From: Circinella minor
Lineage: Eukaryota; Mucoromycota; Mucoromycetes; Mucorales; Lichtheimiaceae
Direction of reading: 5' to 3'
NCBI GenBank assembly: GCA_016758965.1
Contig: JAEPRB010000111.1
Location: 1 to 64,000, forward strand
DNA length: 64,000 nt
Shown: positions 45,585 to 57,725 of the stretch, piece by piece
Layout: each line of letters opens with the position of its first letter
Position numbering within the stretch: the stretch's first letter is position 1
Notes under the pieces: generated by a model
Databases searched by the model: none
Told to the model about the DNA's origin: nothing
Seen by the model: the letters and a program-made list of their open reading frames with translations, nothing else
Program-made: the position numbers and the translations under genes

Positions 45585-48500
45585 ATTTGTGTTTTATTTT
45601 TTATTTTTACAATAATAAAAAGAAGTATGAGAAGAAAAAAGAATAATTATTTTTAAGTTTCATGCCGATCCAAATCCTTTTTTTTATATGTTTCTCCTTT
45701 TGGTACAAAGTGGGGCTATTACCAACTGTAGATTGCGTTTAAAAAAAGCTCAGCCTAAAAAAACTTTATTGTTCGTTTGGTTCGGCTGCATCTATGGACA
45801 GGAAAAAGCAAATCACCTGCCATGACCTCTAATCACATTATGTTGAAGATGACTCTTACTTCTTTCTTATTTTCTCTTCCATTCTCTTTATCTTTTATAT
45901 CTTAGTATTAATTATGACATCTCTCAAATTTTTATAGCAAAAACAATCATCTTTTTTTTTTCAACTATACTACTAAATACTATTACTAGTAGTTACTACT
46001 ATTTTTATACAACTCCAACTATATGATTCATTGCTATATATAACCATTTATTATAATTAATTTAAAAAGGAATAATATATCTTATAAATACATGTTAAAA
46101 TAATAGCGCAGTAAAATATATATATATATATATATTTAAAAGGGAGTGACGAAATATATGTTTCACAATGATACGTATGCAAAAAGAAGATACAATTTGC
46201 CTTTTTTTGTTACAATGTTTTTCCACAAACAATGTCATAGCCAATCAAAATTACTAGCCATTCAGTATTTATGTACTGCAAAAAAATAAGAAAATAAATA
46301 AATAAATATCAATGTCGTAATTCTTGGCACTTGAGAAAAACATAAAACAAAAGGACTGGAGTTTTGGTACTTGATAATCATTGTTGGATTTTACTTGCGC
46401 CAATCACATTATGGTTTAATAAAAAATAGATGTTTTATCCAATGAGAGCCTATTTTAGTAAACTATGAGAACATGTCTGGGTATAAAAATTTTAGTTGCA
46501 TGAAAAAAAAAAAAAAGAGCTTGTTCCTGGAAAGAAATTATTATTGGTCAAGAATTAGGTTACTAATTATCTTATGTAGGTTATATAAATTTATGTAAAA
46601 ATTACAAACATGTTTCTTTTCATCAATCGTCAATAATGAAACAAATTATCCGTCAACTTTCACATTTTTCTTCACTGTCTTCAATATCGCAGTTATATGA
46701 CACACAAAAAAAGTGGGGTATTAAAAACAGTTAATGATCTTTTACGTCCTTCTATTATGCAAAATTCAGTAGAACTAAGGCGATTTTTAAAAAAAAATCT
46801 TGCTTACACAGAATATACAATCTCAAGTATTTTACAGCTGAATTTCAGTATCTCAACGTGGTAATATTCTGAAATAATAATTCGAGCCTTTTCCGAATTT
46901 AAGAATTCTAAAGGATAGATAGGTTATATATCCCATCAACCCAGTACCTTGAAAAGTAAAGTACCAAGGACTGACCGCATGAAATCCATTGTTTTGGGCT
47001 ACAATGAAAACCCCACTGAGAGAACTAAAAAGTGCTCTTGAAAACATTTTTTACTTTGTATGATCAACATGACGATAATTAATCTGTGTGCTCATCTTAT
47101 TTATCAACGGTGGTCTCAATAAGAAAGTTTTAAATCCTTGAAAAGTTTCTTACGTATCATATGTCCTCAAGTATCTCATGAAATGCTTCGTCAGTACACG
47201 CTAAATCAAGTCAGTCTTGAAATATCTTGACTAATTATTATTCAGTTTTTTTTTTTTTTACATTTTGACAGCATGAAAGAAACTATTGATTTCAATGGTA
47301 TTCAGGTTGTGTTTTTTTCTTTGTTTAACTTGGGGTCTAAATAATAAAAAAAAAGGTACTGAAGCGTGATGAAGGACATATTTTTAACGTTAATTTTTAA
47401 AGTGGGTGACCTTTTTACAAAACGAGCCTTCATGAAAAATGAGAATTTAGGTGTTTAGTTGGCGTGGCAAATGAATTTCTATAGTTCTGGAGTCTTCTTT
47501 ACTACATTATGCACGTCGTGTTTTTTTTTTCTTGACAAGAAAAGAAAAACTAGCATGCAGCTTTACCTTTATAGTTAATCTTTTGGTAAAGAACCAGGAA
47601 AAAGTTTTAGGTGATGTCATAATTGCCGCCTCTTTTCCTTAACTTTCAAGAAAAAAAAACAGCAGCATTTGTTTTTTCTTTGACTTGTGGTTAGTCAATT
47701 TATGGGTTTTGATAAAAAGGGGTTTGGAACTTTTTTCCAACTTATGATTGTGGTTGTATTATTTTATGAATGCTTCTTGGTTCGAATGAAAATATAGCAT
47801 TCATTACACTAACAATTCTTTTGAAACGATTGTTCTTGAACATGCCTCTTGTTCCTTGATAAATTTGGTTCAACTCTTTTCGTAAATTTGACATGTTTGG
47901 ATTACTGACGTTTTCTATTGATACACCTTGTTTTTCTTTTTGGGAATATCAAGGGAAAGAAAATTGACCTGATATAATTATGGTAAACAAGTTTCAATGG
48001 AAGAGTAAAATACAAGTATGGATGTGGAAAGGATTCAATTACTTTATTAGTGAGTCTTTTATTGGAGAATGTTTTTTCGTGGCATTCCGTGCTGTTGTGT
48101 ATTGTTATGAATAAAGTAGATGTTGCAACAATCTTTTTTCAGCAACTTTTAAAGTTAGCTACAATCCTTCAGTTTGAACGGCTGTCATGGTTGAACATCC
48201 GTCGCTGCAAATCACGATCATATTGTGCGAAAAAAAGAGTTTGCTGTACTGGTTGCTAGTAGTACACGCTTTTGATTTTGTGAAAGACCAACAAGGCTCG
48301 GGTTTTACTATTTGTTACCAGGCATTTGTTCAGCAGTGACAGTATTGTCAAATCATCCCTGTGGTGAACCACCATAATAACACATATATTCCATCCATTC
48401 ATAAATAATCGGTCAAACATCATTCCGTCAAGGATAAAAGATATAACCAATTAAACACTATTATTTATTTTGATTCGTTCTTATTATTAATCCAGATAAA

Positions 48501-51500
48501 AAAGGAACATCAAAGAAAGAATGAGATTAGTAACAACTGTCATAAACGGTTTCAGAGAATGATCTAGAATTAATATTTATAATAGAACAAATATAATAGG
48601 TCCTCTCATCTATTCTTATAAAGCATAATTTAGCCATGATCGGATAAAATAAGATAGTTACATAATTTAGAAAAGATACGTATAAAAGAGTAGTTATTCT
48701 ATTTCAGGAATAAACAGATTCTCAACTATATTTACTTTAGTCCCATCTTTCTATTTTTTACTACTCGTATTTATCTCAATCCCAACCATAGTTGATAATT
48801 CACATGGCCTCTCGGTTAATGATGTAAATCTGAAATTGCTGGTGAGTGATTGATGACGGGCAATGAATGGTGGCAAGGATAATATTTGACATGATACATT
48901 GTCATCCGTTCCTAGTTGATAACGCATTAATTAGAATCAATATACACATGCTTCTGAGGGAATAAATTTTTTTGGGAAGCTTTGCCAATGAACGTTCTCG
49001 TCGTGCTTCTTGTCGGGTTGTTTGGAATTCATACAACTTACTGGCCTTTTTATTTCTTTCTTTTAAAATAAACGTTTCATTGTATAAATCAAATGGGTGG
49101 ATTATGACTCTACGTATGTGTGTTTTTATGTATGACGATGGCAATGGTAATGTCTATGGGTAACACTTCCACATGTAACTTTATCACTACATTTCTATAT
49201 TATTGTGGAAGCATATTTAAGTGACAATATGATGCAGTTATATATATATATATATATATGCCATCACTCTCTTGTAATAGATGCACTCCCCAATAACATT
49301 TGCAAAAGTCGTATTATCCCAACCATTAATGTGTTGGTCTCTTTTTGTTTGCATTTTGACAACGTTTATAAATGATTATACATGGTTCTACAAAAAGTTT
49401 GTCATTTTAGGTCGTATGATACGTGCTATATTATATTCTTTATAATTTATTTCTTCTATAATTTCTTCATCTACATCCATACTAGCATTATTTTTATTTA
49501 TCATTTTTTTTCTTTTTTTCGTTCAATAGGAGAAGTTTTTATATATTTTCTTTTTGCCATATTTAGTTTATCATATGTTAGGATTAAATTTTGAAACAAA
49601 ATATAAAATATAAAATATTTATCTGTTAGCCTATCTGACATTTTGATGATTTGTGCATGGATCGGATTTTCATCATTACTATAGTCGATACAATGTAATT
49701 GTTTTTTTATTAGTACTTTGTCCTTGTTGTTATGAATTACTATCTTTTTTCTTTATTTACACGGTTTGTTGTGTTGATACCCACTGCTCATCGTCACAAT
49801 TGATATCATCACACAGATTGTTGGCGTCGGATATGACTTGTTTCTGTTATATCGGTATTATGCACCGACTCTGATGAATTCTTTGCTGAAGTCGTTGAAG
49901 TAGTATTATTTGTTGAAAGCGATCCATTGTTATTTGGTGAGATCGGATTTTTTTAAAGTGTATTATTTAGGATCAATGGGGTGTGCGAGATTACAGTTTT
50001 GAATGTGATAAGATACACTGCTTGAAAACCAAGTAAAAAAAGATCAGGTCGGGTTGAGGAGATTCTTGTTGCATTGTATGTGTGGCTTCGTAATTGTATA
50101 GATATGCTTCTTTTAGAACCAATACTGCTATTAGGTACGTATTTGTACACATGTACATTATATATATTAATATAATTAATACTTATGATTCCTTCGTCAA
50201 TCAAAAAAGGACGTCGCTTATAATAGTATCTGCCTGTCAAATATCGATGCTTCGGAAATGGTATCAGAAGTTGTTTAATAAGTTGCAAGTATAACATTTT
50301 AATGACACCCACGCGTTTCTCGTTCTTCACACAAATTTTAATTTTAGTACCCTACGTACTCGAATCTCTATTAATTTTGTTAGCCAATAATTTAAAGCTG
50401 ACGCATACATATATGTCAAGTCTTGGCGACAATCCGATGTAACTGACGTTCGACATATAATATACCGAACTTGACTATTCCATGTACATCAATTGTTCCA
50501 TACATGTGTTACCCTTGAGAGATCAATACCAATGGTTCGGCCTGGTTTTTTTTTTTATATCGTAGTTTTGAAGATAAAGAGAAAGTCGGTCTAATATATT
50601 TTGGTCTGATTGCCGTACTCTTTAAAGCTCAATTATAGGTACGTATATGAGTGCATGGTGTAGTACCTGACGATTTGTAATAAAATACTTTTATGTCTTA
50701 CCAATTGTTAGGAACAGTCTACAAGTACCAAATGCAGTTATTTTTTCTATGCTGTCGAGGAAAAAGGCAAGTGCGTGATTGTCGGTTTCTTTTGCGGCAA
50801 TGAGAATAACTATAACCCCCCCCGTAGTAAATATAGTAGTGACAAAGTCGCATACTTGCCCGATTTTATTATCTGAACGTTTTTTGTAACGATAGAATAC
50901 GGCTTGTAAAGGTTTTCCAGTCACTATTCACTTTATCCGTATATAAAAGTCGTTGGATGTATATTTTTTTAATAAGTATTAATCCACACATATATTTGAC
51001 AATGTATTGTAATGATCAATTTGGAACAAGAGCTTGAAATCGGATATCCTTTTGGACAATTAAATGCGAATATCAGCCCAATTATAATTCCACATTAATA
51101 ATCCGTTTAACCTCAACCACCAACTTCAGCTATCGTTATGACATTAAGTTACTCTTACGTGTCTGTTGCCAAGTGCCAAGTTACTCTTACTCACTTCCAA
51201 GTATCAGAGCAAAATACCAAGAATTACAATAGGGAACAATAAAAACATATAAACATCAGTAGTTCTTTTTATCAGTTATACCACGTAGAATATTATTCTA
51301 TAAATTCTTATTCTCGTAACTACTTACAAATACAAAATGAAATAACAGAAAGTAAAGCTGGTAACAATAATATGAGAATAGTCGTTTTTTATTGTAATGA
51401 GTTTATGCGGTATTATATATTTCTGCTGTAAGTTGTTCTTTGCAAGATTATATTGTGATGTTGCTTTAATAATAACTTGACAATCGTTAAGGATCGCTTG

Positions 51501-52760
51501 ACAATGGGTTAAGAGTACCTTGTTTGCTTAGCCGTATAATGATGGTCGAAGCAGTAACTGATGACCAAGGATTATTATATAATCAATAGTGCAATATTAT
51601 AGCCACAAATGTAATCATAAAAGCATGTATGCATATATATTATGTATAATACCTGATACCCTGATATGTAATTTGTATTATCCACTTTAATTATTGTTGT
51701 TAGCAGTATGAGTATAATGTTCATGATCAATCTACTGCGACATAACAAACTTGATCATCATCATTGACAAATAATTTTCTGAGGGGAACCTCTAACCTGC
51801 TCGATCCACATACGATGATAATACCAAGATAGATTATAGTTACATCGAAAAAGCCTAACGTCAATCACCTTGCATGAAAAAAAAAGTTCAGCGAAAAGAA
51901 AAAGAGAAAAAATGAGTATTCTGTGATATTTGGTTATTTTAATAAGAGTAGGAAATAAAAACAGACAAGGTATAAAATCCTTTGAGACTTTGTTATATAT
52001 CTTTAACAATAATTTCAAAAACTAGAATAAAGTTATTTCTTTAAAATAAATATTTACAACCCGTATTTATATGTTTTCAATTCTATGAGTTGTGGGGTTT
52101 GGTTAATTGAATGATGTAGGGAATTGATATTAAAGTTAGGTACTTGAGATTAGTCATTAATATTGAGAAGGTTACTATAGCTACTGTTCTGAAGTATATT
52201 GGGCTTAGCCATGATACTCTCTTTTATTCTTTAATTTAAGTTGACGAGGCGCAGGGCATCGTTATGCGATTTTACTTAGTTTCCTTTTTAGAATTGAGTT
52301 ATGTTCACGTCTGCATTTTAAATATGATTTCTTATTTCATCTGAGGTAAAGAGATAATGTTCTTATAATACAACATATTCAATTAACTTTTTTCGTCATT
52401 CTACCATGATCATAGTATCACTTATGCTTTGCTAGGTAAAGGATTGCATTATTTCTATGGAAACAAGAAAGAGGTTCATATTTTTAACATATTCCTTTTT
52501 CTTTATCAATGAAAAACAGATAATATATTTTTATACTTGTTTACTTATACACATCTTCATCTGATACATTCATATAATTTTAATAGTCACTTTATCTCAA
52601 TACCCTTATACCCCTCTTATATATTTTATCTTATGACCCAATGAGTACATCGATTTATTATTACAACACTGTCTTTATTTTTCAATCTGGTCATAGGTTT
52701 CTCAAAAGCTGGTCTTGATCTCCCTTGAAGGGTCAACTAGTTGTGGGCCACTCACCTAAT
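45585..52760. other. 7.2-kb gene-poor stretch with decayed coding fragments
   Basis: No intact gene could be supported. It contains promoter-like CCAAT motifs near the bHLH start, a possible broken ORF (46636-46864), and weak protein-like pieces on the minus strand near 48.9-49.1 kb and 49.8-49.95 kb (an S/T/N-rich tail ending RRQQSV). TA-repeat runs occur at 46120 and 49240. It reads as accessory, eroding sequence. Confidence 0.4.
46636..46864 (+). pseudogene. Possible short frameshifted ORF
   Basis: ATG 46636 opens MKQIIRQLSHFSSLSSISQL, an amphipathic basic start like a mitochondrial presequence. At a run of seven A (about 46705-46711) the frame closes soon after, while the +1 frame continues protein-like: GVLKTVNDLLRPSIMQNSVE, LRRFLKKNLAYTEYT, to TAA at 46862. 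A one-base shift in the homopolymer would join them. Family not recognised; the call is tentative. Confidence 0.25.
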
Positions 52761-53771
52761 CAACTTGATCCATTCCACTTGATCCTGCTTGATCTTGCTT
52801 GATCCATTCCACTTGATCCTACTTGATCTTGCTTGATCCATTTCACTTGATCCTATTTGATTTTGCTTGATTCATTTCACTTGATCCTACTTGATTTTGC
52901 TTGATCCAACTTGATCCTATTTGATTTTGCTTGATTCATTTCACTTGATCCTGCTTGATCCATTTCACTTGATCCTGCTTGATCCATTTCACTTGATCCT
53001 ACTTGATCCACCCCACTTGATCCTGCTTGATCTTCCTTGATCCATTCCACTTGATCTTTCTTGATCCATTCCACTTGATCTTGCTTGATCCATTCCACTT
53101 GATCCTGCTTGATCCTGCTTGATCCATTCCACTTGATCCTACTTGATCTTGCTTGATCCATTTCACTTGATCCTGCTTGATCTTGCTTGATTCATTTCAC
53201 TTGATCCTACTTGATTTTGCTTGATCCAACTTGATCCTATTTGATTTTGCTTGATCCATTTCACTTGATCCTGCTTGATCCATTTCACTTGATCCTGCTT
53301 GATCCACCCCACTTGATCCTGCTTGATCCACTCCACTTGATCCTGCTTGATCCACTCCACTTGATCCTGCTTGATCTTCCTTGATCCATTCCACTTGATC
53401 TTGCTTGATCCATTCCACTTGATCCTGCTTGATCCTGCTTGATCCATTCCACTTGATCCTACTTGATCTTGCTTATCCATTTCACTTGCTCCATTCCACT
53501 TGATCCTACTTGATCTTGCTTGATTCATTTCACTTGATCCTACTTGATCTTGCTTATCCATTTCACTTGATCCTGCGTGCTCCTGCTTGATCCATTCCAC
53601 TTGATCCTGCTTGATTTTGCTTGATTCATTTCACGTGATCCTGCTTGATCTTGCTTATCCATTTCACTTGATCCTGCTTGATCCTGCTCGATTCTGCTTG
53701 ATCCATTTTACTTGTTCTATTTAATCCAATTCCTGATCCTGCTTGATCTAAGTCTTGGTCCGCTTGATCTG
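52761..53771. repeat. 1-kb minisatellite of 12/24-bp CTTGATCC-based units with ~320-bp higher-order repeat
   Basis: Dozens of degenerate units alternate CTTGATCCTG, CTTGATCCATT and CACTTGATC, with an overall period of 12/24 bp. A block starting TTCATTTCAC at 52871 recurs at 53191 with the same order of variants, giving a 320-bp higher-order period. Because 24 is a multiple of 3, the minus strand is open for long stretches and would encode repeats of the octapeptide WIKQDQVE. This is most simply a by-product of the repeat. GATC occurs roughly every 12 bp. Edges decay into single divergent units. Confidence 0.9.
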
Positions 53772-54019
53772 ATTCAGTATGGCGCGTTATAATTTTTGTT
53801 TTCTGAGGGATAAAAAAAAGAGAACAATTTTTTTTTCATATACATACAACCCGCTAATTTTTTAATTGTACTCAGATAAAGCAGACATGAGGACAAGAAA
53901 ACTACTACTATTATTATTATCATTATCAGAGGTTTTACTTCTATGATTTGCTGATACGTAATTGTTTTAAAAAAAAGCGGACCTGTGCAAATATCAATAT
54001 TTAGGACGATTTTGTTTTG

Positions 54020-54689
54020 TTACTGATCTTTAATAAAACTAGTAATAATAGTAGGAAGTGTACATAATAAAGTAACATCATTGTCGTTAGGTGTATCGGG
54101 ACTTGGTTCGGTGCTTGTAGCCCTATCTTGATCATCATCATCATTATGAACAAATGAAAAAAGTGGGATATTAACCGATAATTTGGATTTTATCGTAGTT
54201 AATGTTGTTAAAGTTGGTTGTTGATAATTTTGTGAAGGTACAGAAGGTGTATCCATAAGTGAAATATTAGATGTAATAGTAGTAATAATAGATGATGGTG
54301 ACGTTGATAAGGGTCGTGATGATTGAATTGCTGCATTAGACTTGGATAAAACCGCATGGTCAAATAGTCCACCTCGATCATATCTATCCGCGGAATATGT
54401 ATATTGAATGGTTGGATATTCCATAAATCGTACATTCTTCTTTTGTTGATTTTGTGATAATTTTGATACCGAAGTAGACGACGACAAGATACATGACCGC
54501 TATACATTTACATTTACATTTACATTTACATTTACATTTCATGTTATTCATTATTATTATTATTATTATTATCACTGTTATCAATAGTAGTGTATTATTA
54601 TACATCGATGTTGTCGAATCCATTATATAAAAAGGGAAATGATTACGTAAACATTGATTAAGTTGTTGTGAATTATTGCTGTTTATCAT
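54020..54689 (-). CDS. Ser/Thr-rich hypothetical protein with KKNVRF motif, ~197 aa
   Basis: Exon 2 (54499-54020) is a 160-codon open frame after a TATAG acceptor. A phase-compatible first exon runs 54689-54576 (MINSNNSQQLNQCLRNHFPF...) to a GTGATA donor, for 197 residues in total. The intron holds an ATT tract and six copies of the hexamer CATTTA. The one distinctive stretch is KKNVRFMEYPTIQYTYSADR: KNVRF fits the RVxF-type docking motif for protein phosphatase 1, and a VRF...P...YTYS...YDR pattern looks conserved-domain-like. The rest is Ser/Thr-rich with an acidic DDDD patch. The donor is weak, so exon 1 is uncertain. I cannot name the family; a PP1-binding regulator is only an idea. Confidence 0.5.
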
Positions 54690-54881
54690 TTCTTGGTATA
54701 AAATACAGAAGAAAAGGTTGTTAACAAAAAAAAAAAGGAGAAAGAAGAAGGAAACGATAATTGTAATATTTATAAAAAGAAAATTAAGGGAGAAATAAAA
54801 TAAACTAGGGAAATGATTTTATGTGTAAATCGATACACATATAATAATTACGTAAAGTCATTATATGAAACAAAAATCTAT

Positions 54882-54923
54882 CTCATCGCACAGTGGAATG
54901 GTCATATCTCACTGTGGGATGAG
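54882..54923. repeat. 14-bp inverted repeat (stem-loop)
   Basis: CTCATCGCACAGTG (54882-54895) and CACTGTGGGATGAG (54910-54923) pair at 13 of 14 positions around a 14-nt loop. TCTATC and GATAGA farther out could extend the structure. Confidence 0.75.
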
Positions 54924-55348
54924 ACATGTTTGGATAGACTTTTACTTTGTACGTACTTTGAACAATTGAGAAAACCGATCGGGTGATACTGTTATTTGAT
55001 ACCATGCATGAATTATTGAAATTTGGTATTCTCAGGTTGAGACCAAGATTAAACTTAACTACAGCTCTAATCAGTACAGCGAACTACAGCATTACAAATA
55101 AAATCAAACATAGGGGTTTTCCCGTACAGTACCTGCATTTTCTTATTGAAGTTTACGACAACAGGTGATACATCATACTTGCTTAACATGATACTACTAC
55201 AGACAAGCGTCGGCAGTGGTATTTCCACCCCTGCAAATATATTACGACATTATCTAACTTGTTAACAAAAAATGGTACGTACTTCTTTATTGCTGATATT
55301 TACGTACGTAAAGCAAGTTTAAAATAAAGAGGTATATAGAAAGGCAGT

Positions 55349-55552
55349 TTGATTATGATACAGCGCATTATAATCAGAACATTAAGCAGAAACATACTTT
55401 GTATGGAAGCGAATGTTTTAAGCAGTTTTCATGTCGTCGTTGATGCAGCTACGTACCACGAACAATTTGTTTTTTGCTTTGTTTTTTTAGATGATCGAAA
55501 CCATGAATACATGTTATGGGTTTTTCAACAAGCATTAGACCATATGCTGTGA
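55349..55552 (+). pseudogene. Relic of a MULE-type transposase core
   Basis: A 67-codon ORF contains FHVVVDAATYHEQ, then FVFLDDRNHEYMLWVFQQAL. In MULE transposases the first catalytic Asp sits in such a (I/V)DaTYhtN element and is followed after ~30 residues by a FaFL..E....W.l..L helix. Here the two are only ~10 residues apart, so the middle has been lost or is intronic. No inverted repeats were found around it. Confidence 0.35.
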
Positions 55553-56109
55553 TGTGTAAATATAAATATCATATATATTTGTGTGTTTAGATACTTTATC
55601 TTATATACTATTATCATTTAGGTATGTATTCATTTATTCTATATGCAATACGCCTAGGTATGTTTTTTTTGAATCGTTTATAATTACTACGTAGTACTAG
55701 AATGAGTGATATGTTATACGTCGGATTTGATGGGAGGAGATCGTACGTATACATTTCATAATATTATTATTTTGTAAATCCTTTATGGCATTTATATATA
55801 AAGCGGATGGGTGAAAATGTTTTATATATATATACAAATTTGGGTCGATTATGGAAATTAAGAATCAGAGATGTGAAATAGGAGTTAGGTTAGAACTTGA
55901 TAAAAAGGAAGTATATACATTTGGTTATTTGTGGTATTTACCATGGCTTATATATATAAAGCGGAAAGAGAATGAGTGAGAGGGTTTGACGTATAATATA
56001 TATGAGAATGTTATCAGGCAAATAGAAAAAAAAAGAAAGTTTTGATATATATATGTAAATGTGCAATCGAATTATTATTGGGGTAGATCGTCGAGAAATT
56101 GACTAAGTT

Positions 56110-57453
56110 TCACAGTGATCTTTTTACTGTTGCAGAACGACAGTTGAATACGTTAAGATTAGTAGGATCCGATAGCAGTGTTGTTGTGTCGTATATTGTT
56201 ACTTTCGAGGTTGTCGGAATGAGATCGACTACGAGTTTTTTTATACTTGAATATTCACTAAACAGACCTTTGATGAGTTTACTGTATGAACCCTTGAAAA
56301 CACCTCTCCTCTCTCTTTATTCTTACCATAAAAATTTCTTGATGTCCTCTTCATCCGTACTAAGCCCTGCATAATCAAGAACGACCATACAAATTTTTGT
56401 TTGACTACGAACATATTTGACCAAATCTGCAAGACATCTATGAGTAACTAGATCGTTAATCCACAAAACAAACTGTACCTTGCATTGTACCGTCCACACC
56501 TGTTACTTTATTCATGATGTTTGGCCTTGACATGTCTCTTTCCGTCAATGTTTCCTTGCTATTGGATTGAGGAGATACAAATATTTTTTCAACGTGCGAT
56601 CTCTCCCTCAAACGCTGCGCCATCAGGTGAAGTAACCGAACACGGTTGTCTTCTGCTTCCTTGGCACGCGGCCGCGATTTTCTTATATACCCAATGACAG
56701 TATACCCGTTACTTCTGAATGTTTGAAGTTCTTTGGAATAGTTTGATATATACTGCTGGATATTATCTGCAACAATTTCTAATAGTTTATTTAGTAACAC
56801 TAGTGGCAATACGTAATTCAAAGGAAAAAAGTTCACTTACCATGATAATTCTCGTTCAGCATGTAAAGAATCCTTTTTCGTTCTTTTTTCAATCCAGGTG
56901 TATCGCTTACTACAACCTGAGAAGGGGTTGTCATTAAATTAGCACGCTTGTTTTTACACCAAGTTCCTAGCACTTGTGGACTTTTGATCTCTTCTGGTAC
57001 GTAACGCTTGAGTTTCTCCATTATGTTTGTAAAAGAAAGATTTGATTTAGTATATAATTCGTCATTTCCTGGGTCTACAGGTAAAAATACAGTATTCATC
57101 AGCTCCAGGAACGCTGCATTGCTTAATGTTTTGTTGCTCAGTTGTTCATTGGTGTCTTTTACTATTGTTGTTGTTGTTGCTGCTGCTACTGTTGCTGCAT
57201 TTGTTTCGTCATGATCATAATCAGCTGCAAGGGCGTCTGGTAGATATTTTTTATATGTTAAAGGTCTGCAGTTGACCTTTACGTTCGACATCACCAAAGC
57301 ATCCTCAGGATCATCAGTATAAACCAGCGTAGAATCTTTGTACATGGAAAGCTTTTCAATACACAATTTGCGGTTTTCAGGAGTGGGTTCAACTGCAAAG
57401 TATGCGCACGCCGCTTGTCCATACGTCAACTTCAACTTTTTATTTGGCGGCAT
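56110..57453 (-). CDS. Orphan protein with a serine-recombinase-like C-terminal domain, 394 aa
   Basis: Four exons (57453-56841, 56778-56479, 56426-56327, 56281-56110) join with all phases correct to 394 residues, so the gene looks intact. Residues 1-200 are unlike anything I recognise; they begin MPPNKKLKLTYGQAACAYFA and include an Ala/Thr-rich linker and a basic helix LGTWCKNKRAN. The C-terminal half reads like the catalytic fold of resolvase-type serine recombinases: a first strand GYTVIGYIRKS with Arg237 and Ser239 where the catalytic R-x-S lies, a helix RVRLLHLMAQRLRERS, VEKIFVSPQSN, an RD...RP segment, and VVLDYAGLSTDEEDIKKFL at the place of the (L/V)DRLGRS motif, followed by IKKLVVDLIP. 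The two arginines of DRLGRS are missing (DYAGLS). The family is, from memory, expanded in Mucoromycota and unannotated. The recombinase relation is inference. Confidence 0.65.
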
Positions 57454-57725
57454 GGTGAAGTTGGGCCATTGCCAAGACGATGCTGTCGTTGTTGTTGCCT
57501 TTTGTTTCTAGGTGAGGACGAAAGTAAAGAAAAAGGAGAAAGAGAAATTGGCGCATGGCGATACTATTTTATAAGGGCCCCTTTTTCCACTTTCCAACAC
57601 TTTTTTCTGAAAATTACTAAATAAAGGAAGTCGTTAACGAAACAATCAATATCACAAAACCATACATCTCAAAAACTAAACACAATACTATTAATATCTC
57701 ACTGCCCCCACTCCAATCTCTGCTT

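Larger units (their letters stand above)
54690..56109. other. 1.4-kb intergenic region with a hairpin and a transposase relic
   Basis: Upstream of the KNVRF gene and downstream of the recombinase-like gene. Apart from the hairpin at 54882-54923 and the relic at 55349-55552, it is AT-rich with no gene. Confidence 0.4.

Noticed and set aside
47764..47790. GGTTCGAATG as a possible Pol III B box
   Set aside because: No matching A box or tRNA folding in the surrounding 100 bp.
48902..49144. Minus-strand ORF with charged helix (ERNKKASKLYEFQTTRQEAR)
   Set aside because: Composition looks coding-like, but there is no start, splice pattern or known motif; noted only as a weak fragment.
49770..49950. 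Minus-strand S/T/N-rich frame ending RRQQSV
   Set aside because: Low complexity alone is not evidence of a gene, and no upstream exon connects in phase.
52877..53600. Long minus-strand ORFs encoding WIKQDQVE-type repeats
   Set aside because: They exist because the satellite unit is 24 bp with no stop in that frame; no start context, splice signals or unique sequence supports a gene.
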